From an uncultured Alphaproteobacteria bacterium (GTDB taxonomy: Bacteria; Pseudomonadota; Alphaproteobacteria; Rhodobacterales; Rhodobacteraceae), in assembly GCA_929200255.1 (NCBI GenBank), contig CAKMYZ010000006.1, positions 93,829 to 157,828 on the forward strand: a DNA stretch of 64,000 nt, read 5' to 3'. Shown here in pieces: positions 56,285 to 64,000 of the stretch; position 1 is the stretch's first letter; each line of letters starts with the position of its first letter. Below the pieces are notes generated by a model that ran no database searches, was not told the DNA's origin, and was given only the letters and a program-made list of their open reading frames with translations. A program made the translations under genes and the position numbers.

Positions 56285-56530
56285 GCATGAGGTGCGGAAT
56301 AATCGCGCAACGGTGGGGCGTCAACGCCAAATCGGCCCGAAAGAGGTGTTTTTGCGCCGGTCACCAAACAAATTTATCTCTTGTTCAGATTTGGCCCCGC
56401 GCGCAGCATTAACCGACCAATGTAGACACAAATGTACGTAACGGTTCTTTACGCCGTATATACCGGCTGTGCATGAGGCGGAGCCCAGCAAAACAAGGGT
56501 GCTAACACCTTCAGACACAAAGCACTGCAA

Positions 56531-56550
56531 AACCCACAACGTCCGTTGTG
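56531..56550 (-). terminator. Terminator downstream of tRNA-Asp copy 2
   Basis: On the minus strand CACAAC-GGAC-GTTGTG forms a 6-bp stem with a tetraloop, followed by GGGTTTTG. It lies about 30 bp after the tRNA 3' end. Confidence 0.5.
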
Positions 56551-56580
56551 TGACCCGGTCAGGATTTGAAGGAAAAGCAG

Positions 56581-56657
56581 TGGCGCGGTTGACGGGGCTC
56601 GAACCCGCGACCCCCGGCGTGACAGGCCGGTACTCTAACCAGCTGAGCTACAACCGC
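56581..56657 (-). tRNA. tRNA-Asp (GTC), copy 2
   Basis: Identical over all 77 nt to copy 1, including the GTC anticodon and CCA end, but with different flanks. The 296-bp spacer between copies carries its own terminator, so each copy appears to be a separate transcription unit. Confidence 0.95.
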
Positions 56658-56960
56658 GCATCTGCTTGTTCAGCCGATGACTGAACGTGCGCTGCTTCTA
56701 AGTGCGCATTGGCGCCCCGTCAAGCGGCGTTAGGGGCTGGGATAAGAATAAATGTGGCGCCAGCCCCGGGCGGCAGTTGAAAGTCCGCGACCTGCGCGCC
56801 GGGCCTCTGTCGCTGCGTCGATCCGTTTCCTGCCAGAGGCAACAAATGTACTGCAATGCATTATGACAGGGCCGCAGGGACATAGGTGCAACAAGTACGC
56901 AAACGCATCCCGCAAGGCGCGTGTGGACGTATTTCAATACATGCAAATCGGAAGGGTTTA
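56658..56960. other. Noncoding spacer between tRNA-Asp copy 2 and tRNA-Val
   Basis: No ORF is credible; the minus-strand track ORF overlaps tRNA-Val. A perfect 8-bp inverted repeat (GGGGCTGG, 56733-56740; CCAGCCCC, 56760-56767) surrounds a 19-nt A+T-rich loop. Confidence 0.5.
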
Positions 56961-57036
56961 TGGTGGGTGATGAGAGGCTCGAACTCCCGACATCTTCCGT
57001 GTAAAGGAAGCGCTCTACCAACTGAGCTAATCACCC
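56961..57036 (-). tRNA. tRNA-Val (TAC)
   Basis: A 76-nt cloverleaf with acceptor GGGTGAT/ATCACCC, D arm GCTCAGTTGGTAGAGC, anticodon loop TTTACAC (anticodon TAC) and encoded CCA. Confidence 0.95.
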
Positions 57037-57078
57037 GATATCGGACCATTTAGACCAGCCGTGCAGCTAGTGCAAGCC

Positions 57079-57639
57079 TCATTCCAACAGGAATTGTTCA
57101 CCGCCCCTGAGATGGTAAACGCAGCCCTGCCCACCTTGCACGGATTGGCCAGCATAGGCCTTTTCACCTACCATAAGTGCACGCAGAATGGCGCTGGTGA
57201 CGCCATGGGTAACCAAGACAGCCGGCCCCGTCAGATCCGTCAAGAATGCGTCCACGCGCGCCTTGACCCCTGCAAAGCCTTCGCCATTTGGTGCCAACTC
57301 ATATTGTTCCATCACCGGGTCACGCCCCTCCGGCATCGGTAGCTCCGCCCGCAAACGACCGGACCAATCACCCACCCCAATTTCGCGCAACCGGTCATCT
57401 GTGCGGATATGATCGGCAATCCCGGCAAGCGCTATTCCAGCGGTTTGAAACGCCCGGCCCTGCGGGCTGCTGAAGAACTGAAACCCGTCCAACGAACGCC
57501 CCGCCAAGATTGCGCCCTGCCGTGCCGCATCGGCCTGCCCCTTCGTGGTCAGGCGCGAGTTCAGCTCGCCCTGCATGCGGTTCTCGGCGTTCCACTCGGT
57601 CTCGCCGTGGCGCAGGATGTATAGCTCTGGAAATGACAT
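57079..57639 (-). CDS. Histidine phosphatase family protein
   Basis: A 186-residue phosphoglycerate-mutase-like phosphatase. The catalytic motif RHGETEWN sits at residues 10-17 and the second histidine in VTHGVTS. The RHG and later Arg/His residues are intact. Specific substrate is unknown; phosphoglycerate mutase, alpha-ribazole phosphatase or other small phosphate esters are possible. It follows the HU gene on the minus strand after only 12 bp. Confidence 0.9.
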   Translation of the reverse strand: MSFPELYILRHGETEWNAENRMQGELNSRLTTKGQADAARQGAILAGRSLDGFQFFSSPQGRAFQTAGIALAGIADHIRTDDRLREIGVGDWSGRLRAELPMPEGRDPVMEQYELAPNGEGFAGVKARVDAFLTDLTGPAVLVTHGVTSAILRALMVGEKAYAGQSVQGGQGCVYHLRGGEQFLLE

Positions 57640-57651
57640 ATCGGCGTTGAC

Positions 57652-57987
57652 TTAAACGTCGCTTTCATCGGTCGCTGCGGCAGCCATTGTGGCATTTGGT
57701 GGGGTGCGTAGTTTCAGGGTCAACACAGTCGCCCCATTCTCAAGGTTCTTTGATTTCACGATCCGCAGTTTACCAAGCGGAGGCAGATTCACGTCCGTGC
57801 CCTCGCGCAGCGCCTCTGCGATCACAGCCATCGCGGTTTCAACCGCTGGCTTGACGTCGCGTTTCTTGAGGTTGGTGCGTGTGACAACTGCATCAAAGAG
57901 TTCCGGCTTTTTCAGCATCGGCTTGGCATCGGCATCCGCGGGTGCGTCTTCTTTCGGGGCGGTTTTGGGTGTCGTCTTGCGGGCCAT
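57652..57987 (-). CDS. HU family DNA-binding protein with charged N-terminal extension
   Basis: A 111-residue protein. An N-terminal tail rich in Lys, Pro and Ala (about residues 1-25) precedes an HU/IHF core that begins KKPELFDAVVTRTNLKKRDVKPAVE. The beta-arm motif of classical HU is replaced by LPPLGKLRIVKSKN. It probably bends or packages DNA. ATG at 57987 has AAGGAA eight bases upstream. The tail resembles eukaryotic-histone-like extensions. It lies downstream of lon. Confidence 0.85.
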   Translation of the reverse strand: MARKTTPKTAPKEDAPADADAKPMLKKPELFDAVVTRTNLKKRDVKPAVETAMAVIAEALREGTDVNLPPLGKLRIVKSKNLENGATVLTLKLRTPPNATMAAAATDESDV

Positions 57988-58056
57988 GTGCAAATTCCTT
58001 CTGCGTTTACTCGCGCATTACTCTGTCTGCGTGGTGGAAGGTCAAGCAGATACCAG

Positions 58057-58086
58057 AAAAATGGCGCCCCAGGTTTTTGGAGCGCC
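58057..58086 (-). terminator. Terminator of lon
   Basis: On the minus strand GGCGCTCC pairs with GGGGCGCC (one wobble pair) around an 8-nt loop, followed by ATTTTTC. It lies 25 bp beyond the lon stop and separates lon from HU. Confidence 0.8.
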
Positions 58087-58110
58087 TGACTTTAAAGAAG
58101 ACCCCGCAGC

Positions 58111-60516
58111 TTAATGCGCGCGGGCGCCTTCGCTGGCGTTCTGCGCCTTAAGCGCTGCTGCCGCGGCTTCCTCTGCTGCTTCATCCCATTCGATGGCCTC
58201 AGGTTTACTGACCAACGCATGGTCCAGCACTTCAGACACATGATTTACCGGAATGATCGTCAGCCCCTCTTTCACGTTGTCGGGAATCTCAGGCAAATCC
58301 TTGGCATTGTCCTGTGGGATCAGAACAGTGGTGATCCCGCCACGTAGTGCCGCCAGCAGTTTTTCCTTGAGACCACCAATGGGCATCGCATTGCCACGCA
58401 ACGACACTTCGCCCGTCATGGCGATATCTTTGCGCACAGGGATACCTGTCATCACAGAAACGATAGAGGTCACCATGGCCAGGCCCGCACTTGGCCCATC
58501 CTTTGGCGTCGCCCCATCGGGGACGTGGACGTGAATGTCGATCACGTCGAACTTGGGTGGCTTGACCCCGATCTCTGGCGCGATGGACCGCACATATGAT
58601 GACGCCGCATCGATGGATTCCTTCATCACATCGCCCAGCTTACCGGTTGTCTTCATCCGGCCCTTGCCCGGCAGGCGCAACGCTTCGATATTCAAAAGCT
58701 CACCACCAACAGATGTCCAGGCCAGACCGGTGACAACACCCACCTGATCCTCTTCCTCGGCCAAGCCAAAGCGGTGTTTCTCCACACCAAGAAAGTCAGA
58801 AAGGTTTTGCGCAGTGACATCAATCACTTCCGCTTCCTTTTTCACGATCATCGTGACCGCCTTGCGGGCAACTTTGGCCAGTTCACGCTCCATGTTCCGC
58901 ACACCGGCCTCGCGGGTGTAAACCCGCACCATGGCCGTCAGCGCGTCATCGGACACCGTGAACTCACTCTCCTTCAACCCGTGGTTTTTCATGACCTTGG
59001 GCAAAAGGTGTTGGCGCGCGATCTCGCGCTTTTCATCTTCGGTGTAACCCGCAAGTGAAATGATCTCCATCCGGTCCAGCAAAGGCCCCGGCATGTTGTA
59101 GGAGTTCGCCGTCGTCAGGAACATCACATTCGACAGGTCATATTCGACCTCCAGATAGTGATCGACGAAGGTGCTGTTTTGTTCGGGGTCCAGAACCTCC
59201 AGCATCGCTGATGCCGGATCACCACGGAAGTCCTGCCCCATCTTGTCGATCTCATCGAGCAGGATCAGCGGGTTTGTGGTCTTCGCCTTTTTCAACGCCT
59301 GAATGATCTTGCCGGGCATGGAGCCGATATAGGTACGGCGGTGGCCGCGGATTTCAGATTCGTCACGCACGCCCCCCAACGAGATGCGAATAAACTCGCG
59401 CCCTGTTGCCTTGGCAACAGACTTGCCCAGCGACGTTTTACCCACACCGGGAGGGCCCACCAAACACATGATCGGACCTTTGAGCTTTTTTGAGCGCTGC
59501 TGCACCGCAAGATATTCGACAATCCGTTCCTTGACCTTTTCAAGGCCATAGTGGTCGTTGTCCAGCACCGCTTGGGCCTTGTGCAGGTCCTTCTTGGTGC
59601 GTGATTTCACGCCCCACGGCACGCCCAAAATCCAATCCAGATAATTGCGCACAACGGTGGCTTCCGCAGACATAGGCGACATGTTCTTGAGCTTCTTCAG
59701 CTCCGCATCGACCTTTTCGCGGGCTTCCTTTGACAGCTTGGTTTCATTAATCCGCGCTTCAAGCTCATCAACTTCGTTCTGGCCTTCTTCGCCATCGCCA
59801 AGTTCCTTCTGAATGGCCTTCATCTGCTCATTCAAATAATACTCGCGCTGGGTACGCTCCATCTGGGATTTGACGCGGGTTTTGATCTTTTTCTCGACCT
59901 GTAACACGGACATTTCGCCCTGCATCATGCCAAAGACCTTTTCAAGGCGCTCAGACACGGAAAGCGTTTCCAAAAGCCCCTGCTTTTGCTCGACTTCGAT
60001 GCCCAGATGGCCGGCGACCAAATCGGCAAGTTTCGCGGCTTCCGTGGCTTCACCCACGGCGGCCATCGCCTCTTCGGGGATGTTTTTCTTGATCTTCGCA
60101 TAACGCTCAAACTCGGCTGATACGTTGCGCACAAGAGCCTCAACCTCTGCTGGATCACCCTCCGTTTCGGACAGGTATGCGCAAGAAGCTTCAAAGAATC
60201 TGTCGTTAGGGACAAAGGCCGTGACTTTCACACGGGCGCGGCCTTCGACCAGTACCTTGACGGTGCCATCGGGCAGCTTCAGCAGTTGGAGCACATTGGC
60301 GAGCACACCGGTCTTGTAGATGCCCTCTTGACCGGGATCATCTTCACCGGGGTCGACCTGGCTCGACAGTAAAATCTGCTTGTCGTCCTGCATCACCTCT
60401 TCCAAGGCGCGGACAGATTTGTCGCGACCCACGAAAAGCGGTACGATCATGTGGGGGAAAACCACAATGTCGCGCAACGGCAGGACGGGGTAGGATGAAC
60501 TCAACGGTTCTTGCAT
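58111..60516 (-). CDS. lon: ATP-dependent protease Lon
   Basis: An 801-residue Lon protease that degrades damaged and regulatory proteins. The N-domain (residues 1-210) is followed by AAA+ (Walker [12 protein letters not shown]) and the protease domain, with catalytic Ser in [10 protein letters not shown] and Lys further on ([18 protein letters not shown]). ATG at 60516 is chosen, with AAGGA upstream, rather than the track start 60537. The promoter resembles a heat-shock promoter. Confidence 0.97.
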   Translation of the reverse strand: MQEPLSSSYPVLPLRDIVVFPHMIVPLFVGRDKSVRALEEVMQDDKQILLSSQVDPGEDDPGQEGIYKTGVLANVLQLLKLPDGTVKVLVEGRARVKVTAFVPNDRFFEASCAYLSETEGDPAEVEALVRNVSAEFERYAKIKKNIPEEAMAAVGEATEAAKLADLVAGHLGIEVEQKQGLLETLSVSERLEKVFGMMQGEMSVLQVEKKIKTRVKSQMERTQREYYLNEQMKAIQKELGDGEEGQNEVDELEARINETKLSKEAREKVDAELKKLKNMSPMSAEATVVRNYLDWILGVPWGVKSRTKKDLHKAQAVLDNDHYGLEKVKERIVEYLAVQQRSKKLKGPIMCLVGPPGVGKTSLGKSVAKATGREFIRISLGGVRDESEIRGHRRTYIGSMPGKIIQALKKAKTTNPLILLDEIDKMGQDFRGDPASAMLEVLDPEQNSTFVDHYLEVEYDLSNVMFLTTANSYNMPGPLLDRMEIISLAGYTEDEKREIARQHLLPKVMKNHGLKESEFTVSDDALTAMVRVYTREAGVRNMERELAKVARKAVTMIVKKEAEVIDVTAQNLSDFLGVEKHRFGLAEEEDQVGVVTGLAWTSVGGELLNIEALRLPGKGRMKTTGKLGDVMKESIDAASSYVRSIAPEIGVKPPKFDVIDIHVHVPDGATPKDGPSAGLAMVTSIVSVMTGIPVRKDIAMTGEVSLRGNAMPIGGLKEKLLAALRGGITTVLIPQDNAKDLPEIPDNVKEGLTIIPVNHVSEVLDHALVSKPEAIEWDEAAEEAAAAALKAQNASEGARAH

Positions 60517-60590
60517 GCTCTTTTCCTTTTTTGGCAAGACGCTACCGTCCCGCTTAGCGGCAACATGGTGCGTCTCCTCTTGGGATCAAT

Positions 60591-60620
60591 ATGTGGGGTG
60601 AGGCAATCTGCGTTTCAACC
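60591..60620 (-). promoter_or_regulatory. Heat-shock (RpoH-type) promoter of lon
   Basis: On the minus strand GGTTGAAA (60613-60620) and CCCCACAT (60591-60598) are separated by 14 bp, close to the sigma-32 pattern CTTGAAA-N11-16-CCCCATNT. It lies 75 bp upstream of the lon start. lon is a classical RpoH target. Confidence 0.55.
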
Positions 60621-60743
60621 AAACATAACCATCCGTTTGGTGCAGAGTGCCTCTCGCCCGCCGTGTTCGCAAGCAGAGAAATCACAAATCAACCAACAAA
60701 ATATGTAGATGGGTCCGCTCCGGCAGGACCGCACAACCTTAGA

Positions 60744-60775
60744 CTTTCTATACCCAATCAAACTTTCGCCGAAGG
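60744..60775 (+). repeat. Dispersed intergenic repeat, copy 3
   Basis: This copy shares the core TCAAACTTTCGCCGAAGG with copy 1, then diverges. It sits between the lon promoter and the tgt stop, 21 bp from the latter. It lacks the CATCCC end of the other copies. Confidence 0.6.
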
Positions 60776-60796
60776 GGATGTCACCGCTGCCCGCGG

Positions 60797-61930
60797 TCAG
60801 GACATGGGTTCAATGTCGCCCAGGATCCGCTGCGCATGGAAATCCTCTTCCCATGCGGCAAAGGTCCCACTGGCAATCGCATCGCGCATCCCCTGCATGA
60901 TCTCCTGAAAGTAATGCAGGTTATGCCAGGTCAGCAGCATCCCCGAAATCATTTCCTGCGCACGAAACACATGGTGCAGATAAGCACGCGAGTAGTTCGA
61001 ACAGGCCGGACACGTGCAATGTTCGTCCAAAGGGCGTGGATCGTCGGCGTGGCGCGCGTTCTTGATGTTCAGAACACCGCGACGGGTGAACACCTGACCG
61101 GTGCGACCGGACCGGCTGGGCAGCACACAATCCATCATGTCAATGCCGCGCTTCACGGCCCCTACAATGTCATCCGGCTTGCCCACACCCATCAGATAGC
61201 GGGGCTTGTCGACGGGCAGCTGATCAGGGGCAAAATCGAGGACACCAAACATAGCCTCCTGTCCTTCACCCACAGCCAGCCCACCCACGGCGTAGCCATC
61301 AAACTCCACCGCCTTGAGCGCCTGCGCACTTTGTGCCCGCAAATCCTCTTCCAGCCCGCCCTGCTGAATGCCAAACAGCGCATGGCCTGGCCTGTCCCCA
61401 AACGCATCGCGCGACCGCTGCGCCCACCGCATCGACAGTTCCATACTTTGGGCAATACGCTTGCGATCCGCAGGCAAGGCGGGACACTCATCAAAACACA
61501 TTACAATATCAGAGCCGAGCAACTTCTGAATCTCCATTGACCGTTCTGGGGTCAACTCATGCTTGGAGCCATCAATATGGCTTTTGAAGGTCACGCCCGT
61601 CTCCGTCAGCTTGCGCAATTCGGCAAGGCTCATCACCTGAAAGCCGCCACTGTCCGTCAGGATCGGCTTGTCCCAGTTCATGAACTTATGCAGGCCACCA
61701 AGACGCGCAATACGCTCGGCCGTGGGTCGCAGCATCAGATGATAGGTATTGCCCAGCAGGATGTCCGCACCCGTCGCCGCGACACTTTCAGGCATCATGG
61801 CCTTAACGGTGGCGGCGGTGCCCACCGGCATGAACGCCGGCGTGCGGATATCCCCGCGAGGGGTGGAGATCACACCGGTGCGGGCTTTGCCGTCGGTGGC
61901 GTTAAGGGTAAATGAGAAGGGTTTGGTCAT
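60797..61930 (-). CDS. tgt: tRNA-guanine transglycosylase
   Basis: A 377-residue Tgt, which exchanges guanine-34 for preQ1 in tRNAs with GUN anticodons (Asp, Asn, His, Tyr). The nucleophile region is [10 protein letters not shown], the substrate loop VGGLAVGE, and the zinc site is in [20 protein letters not shown] at 61930 ([14 protein letters not shown]) is the family start; the track extends too far. queA is elsewhere in this window. The tRNA-Asp genes here encode a substrate. Confidence 0.97.
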   Translation of the reverse strand: MTKPFSFTLNATDGKARTGVISTPRGDIRTPAFMPVGTAATVKAMMPESVAATGADILLGNTYHLMLRPTAERIARLGGLHKFMNWDKPILTDSGGFQVMSLAELRKLTETGVTFKSHIDGSKHELTPERSMEIQKLLGSDIVMCFDECPALPADRKRIAQSMELSMRWAQRSRDAFGDRPGHALFGIQQGGLEEDLRAQSAQALKAVEFDGYAVGGLAVGEGQEAMFGVLDFAPDQLPVDKPRYLMGVGKPDDIVGAVKRGIDMMDCVLPSRSGRTGQVFTRRGVLNIKNARHADDPRPLDEHCTCPACSNYSRAYLHHVFRAQEMISGMLLTWHNLHYFQEIMQGMRDAIASGTFAAWEEDFHAQRILGDIEPMS

Positions 61931-62137
61931 GGGGCGGGTGATGCGGGATTTGGACGGGATTGTGAAGGGGGTACGCGGCGCAACAGGAGTGGGTTGCATG
62001 AGCCGGGAGAGGAAGTTCGCTGCGGTTGGTTCAAAGGTTCGTTGTGCGGACAAAGCGTACCTATGCGAAGCGCGGTCAATGACCGCTACCCCTGCGGATT
62101 GGACCTGTCACGCTTTTGTGCCGCTCCGGTTGCTTAT

Positions 62138-62251
62138 TTATGCAGCCTTTGCTTCGAAGGCCAAGGGGTTTTTCCAGCTGAGGGCTGCGTGCCTTTTTCG
62201 CGAATTGTAGAAGCCGTTGATGTGTTCGAAGGTTGCGATCTCATCGTCCAC
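62138..62251 (-). pseudogene. IS3-family transposase remnant (C-terminal end)
   Basis: This 37-codon fragment ends in a TAA stop. It reads like the C-terminus of IS3-family transposases: EIATFEHINGFYNSRKRHAA, then LSWKNPLAFEAKAA. An in-frame stop lies directly before GVDD, and no DDE catalytic residues or terminal repeats are present, so it is a decayed copy. It marks past insertion beside tRNA-Leu. Confidence 0.75.
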
Positions 62252-62556
62252 TCCTCAGTGGCTATGATGAGTAACAAACAATCTCTTAGCAAATAACCCT
62301 ATTTGGACCCACAGGCGCTGACTTCAGGCGTGGCCAAAGACCCTGGACTTTCTGACGCCCTTCCGCGCGACCATTGCGCGCCAACGCCCGCCCTGCAATT
62401 CTGAGAAGCTCGCCATACAGCCCGAATTTACCCATCCTGCGCGATCCGTGCGCGCTTCCTTGTCGCAATGGGGCGAAAAGGCGCGACATATAAAGCCGAG
62501 CTCTTCAAAATAACGCTCTATTTGTCGCTGTTTGCCGCACATGACGCGACATTTGA
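62252..62556. other. Noncoding stretch between the IS remnant and tRNA-Leu
   Basis: The only possible gene is a basic minus-strand ORF of about 49 codons starting at 62435 (MGKFGLYGELLRIAGRALAR...). I do not rate it above chance. Otherwise I see nothing in this stretch. Its position next to a tRNA and an IS remnant suggests a scar of insertion and deletion. Confidence 0.35.
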
Positions 62557-62643
62557 TGGTGCGGTCGGGGGGACTCGAACCCCCACGAGTGTTACCTCAC
62601 AGCGACCTCAACGCTGCGCGTCTACCAATTCCGCCACGACCGC
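62557..62643 (-). tRNA. tRNA-Leu (GAG)
   Basis: An 87-nt class II tRNA. Acceptor GCGGTCG/CGACCGC, D arm GTGGCGGAATTGGTAGAC, anticodon loop TTGAGGT (anticodon GAG), a long variable arm and CCA end are present. Confidence 0.93.
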
Positions 62644-62749
62644 AAGTCCATAGGCTGGTAAGTGCGGCACTCATAGACGAGCGGATTTGCGATGCCAAGG
62701 GGGAAAACACCCCCTTTTCAACTGTCATAGGCCCGGTTACGTCATCAAC

Positions 62750-63400
62750 ATGGTGGAATGGATCACAACCGACGGGCTGACGGATTACGACGCGGCGCTG
62801 GCCTTCATGGAGGATCGGGTCAAGGGCATTATTAATGGCACCGCCGATGAATGCATCTGGCTGCTTGAACACCCCCCGCTTTACACCGCCGGAACCTCGG
62901 CCCGGCCCGCTGATCTGATCGATCCCGACCGATTTCCCGTCCATGAGGCACGAAGGGGAGGCGAATACACCTATCACGGCCCCGGACAACGGGTGGTCTA
63001 TGTGATGCTGGACGTGGGCAAACGGGGCCATGATGTCCGCCGGTTTGTCAAAGATCTTGAGGCATGGGTCATCGCCACGCTGGACAGTTTCAACATCAAG
63101 GGTGAAATCCGCGCCGGGCGCGTGGGTGTCTGGGTGCAACGGCCCGAAAAACCCGCACAACCGGACGGTCAGCCCGCAGAAGACAAAATCGCCGCAATCG
63201 GTATCCGGCTGCGCAAATGGGTGTCGTTTCACGGGATTTCGATCAACGTAGAACCGGACCTGAGCCACTTTGACGGGATCGTCCCCTGCGGGATCAGTGA
63301 TCATGGGGTGACGTCACTGGTTGATCTGGGATTGCCGGTGGGGATGGGTGATCTAGATGTGGCTTTGCGGGCTGCTTTTGCAGAGAGGTTCGGTGACTAA
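62750..63400 (+). CDS. lipB: Octanoyl-(acyl-carrier-protein) transferase LipB
   Basis: A 216-residue LipB that moves octanoate from ACP to lipoyl domains of E2 and H proteins. The catalytic Cys is in VPCGISD and the lysine in [11 protein letters not shown] (partner of the Cys). [21 protein letters not shown] is the signature. ATG at 62750 (MVEWITTDG) is preferred over the track start. It links to lpdA in this window through lipoylated complexes. Confidence 0.95.
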   Translation: MVEWITTDGLTDYDAALAFMEDRVKGIINGTADECIWLLEHPPLYTAGTSARPADLIDPDRFPVHEARRGGEYTYHGPGQRVVYVMLDVGKRGHDVRRFVKDLEAWVIATLDSFNIKGEIRAGRVGVWVQRPEKPAQPDGQPAEDKIAAIGIRLRKWVSFHGISINVEPDLSHFDGIVPCGISDHGVTSLVDLGLPVGMGDLDVALRAAFAERFGD

Positions 63401-63996
63401 CCGGGCTGTGCGCCTTCGGGCGGTGGCATTTCGTTTGCGACGCGCAGCATTTCGGCCAATGCTTCCATTTGATCAGACAGGTCGAGCATTCTGAGATCGA
63501 GACCGTTTGCGCAGGCATACTCCGCAACGCTCACCTTATCTGCCGTTGTGACGATATCGTTTTTCGTTCCCTTACGCCGAAAGTGGAATGCGTTGTCATA
63601 TCGGCCAACGGCCATTTGCCCGCCGTAGGATTTGGAGTGCACCTGCGCCAATGACTCATGAAGAAGATCAGGGGCAACATAGTTCTCAATCTCCCTGCCC
63701 TTCGTCACCCAAACAACGCCACGCTCACCTGTCATTTCATCCCGAATGCGCTGCACTGCCGGTTTCAGTTTTGCACGGCCGCCGGACTTATCGCTGTCCA
63801 GCACAACAGCAATGTTGCGGTTAAGGTCGCGCAACTTGATGAAATCGCTTAGCGCATCGTCATCAGCGCTCAGATGGGCAAGAAGTGCTCCCCCGTAGAA
63901 CATGATGGTGTAGTGAACGCCTTCGACAAGGCCCGCATCGACAAGCGACTGAGCTACTCCCCGATGTTTGGACAGGTTTTGGCGTAAATTAAGCTA
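63397..63996 (-). pseudogene. C-terminal TOPRIM fragment of an OLD-like AAA ATPase/nuclease, probably truncated
   Basis: A 168-residue ORF (ATG 63903) whose frame stays open upstream to a TAG at 63997-63999. The TOPRIM DxD motif is in VVLDSDKSGG and the second acidic patch in GREIENYVAP, as in OLD-family nucleases linked to phage defence. The N-terminal AAA ATPase is absent from the readable frame, and HYTIMFYGGALLAHL should follow it. Window end blocks a test of whether the rest is frame-shifted or separate. Overlaps the lipB stop by 4 bp. Confidence 0.5.
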
Positions 63997-64000
63997 CTTT

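Noticed and set aside
56698-57021. 107-residue minus-strand ORF
   Set aside because: It overlaps tRNA-Val and includes tRNA sequence in its frame.
1-64000. CRISPR array, rRNA operon, complete insertion sequence or prophage
   Set aside because: I saw no regularly spaced repeats, rRNA sequence, intact transposase or phage structural genes.

Overview
The window is a stretch of ordinary chromosome from an alphaproteobacterium, most likely a marine roseobacter-type member of the Rhodobacteraceae. The grounds are the gene families and their order (fused indolepyruvate:ferredoxin oxidoreductase beside a LysR gene; tkt, DUF4329 and two gap genes; queA next to an AsmA-like giant; 5-aminolevulinate synthase by the Shemin route; psd-pssA-pmtA), the G+C-rich codon use, and the tRNA and terminator style. 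This is inference from recognised families, not from a database search. No rRNA operon, CRISPR array, complete insertion sequence or prophage is visible.

Layout. 1-6.7 kb: N-terminal part of a fused 2-oxoacid:ferredoxin oxidoreductase, a divergent LysR gene, a strong candidate small RNA, purL, bolA, a small membrane protein, grxD, then zapA and a coiled-coil gene on the other strand. 7-12 kb: a central-carbon block with transketolase, a DUF4329 lipoprotein and two GAPDH paralogues separated by a 47-residue membrane protein missing from the ORF track. Both gap genes carry LacI-family-like operators. 12-14.9 kb: hydrolase, coaD, a CBS protein and a LysR gene, all on the minus strand. 14.9-19.6 kb: a valine catabolic cluster (mmsA, acyl-CoA dehydrogenase, 3-hydroxyisobutyryl-CoA hydrolase, mmsB). 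19.6-32.1 kb: uvrA, a DoxX-like pair, lpdA, DUF924, MFS, queA and an 1100-residue AsmA/DUF3971 protein. 32.2-35.5 kb: bcp, DUF455, an M23 peptidase and a bactofilin. 35.5-44.5 kb: minus-strand DUF2189, amidase, prfB, penicillin-binding protein 1A, amiC and an aminotransferase, with one plus-strand methyltransferase.

44.6-46.4 kb is a small A+T-richer accessory patch (lipocalin-like protein, ArsR regulator, EamA transporter). 46.5-50.2 kb holds ispG, a RodZ-like protein and hemA, with a near-perfect FNR box upstream of hemA. 50.5-54.8 kb holds an M20 dipeptidase, a DUF6968 protein and the phosphatidylethanolamine/phosphatidylcholine genes psd-pssA-pmtA. 55-57.7 kb holds a surface-type lipoprotein, two identical tRNA-Asp genes, tRNA-Val and a histidine phosphatase. 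57.6-64 kb holds an HU-family protein, lon with a heat-shock-type promoter, tgt, an IS3-type transposase remnant, tRNA-Leu, lipB and a truncated TOPRIM/OLD-type fragment at the edge.

Themes. Cell-wall growth and division genes recur (zapA, PBP1A, amiC, RodZ-like, M23 plus bactofilin). Central carbon and amino-acid catabolism are co-located (tkt, gap x2, lpdA, valine operon). The most interesting points are the pair of gap genes with different cofactor-pocket residues and shared operator-like dyads, the 78-nt candidate small RNA with an exposed CCUCCCU segment, a three-copy 32-38 bp intergenic repeat, and the M23-bactofilin pair. I did not find a convincing new defence or biosynthetic system.
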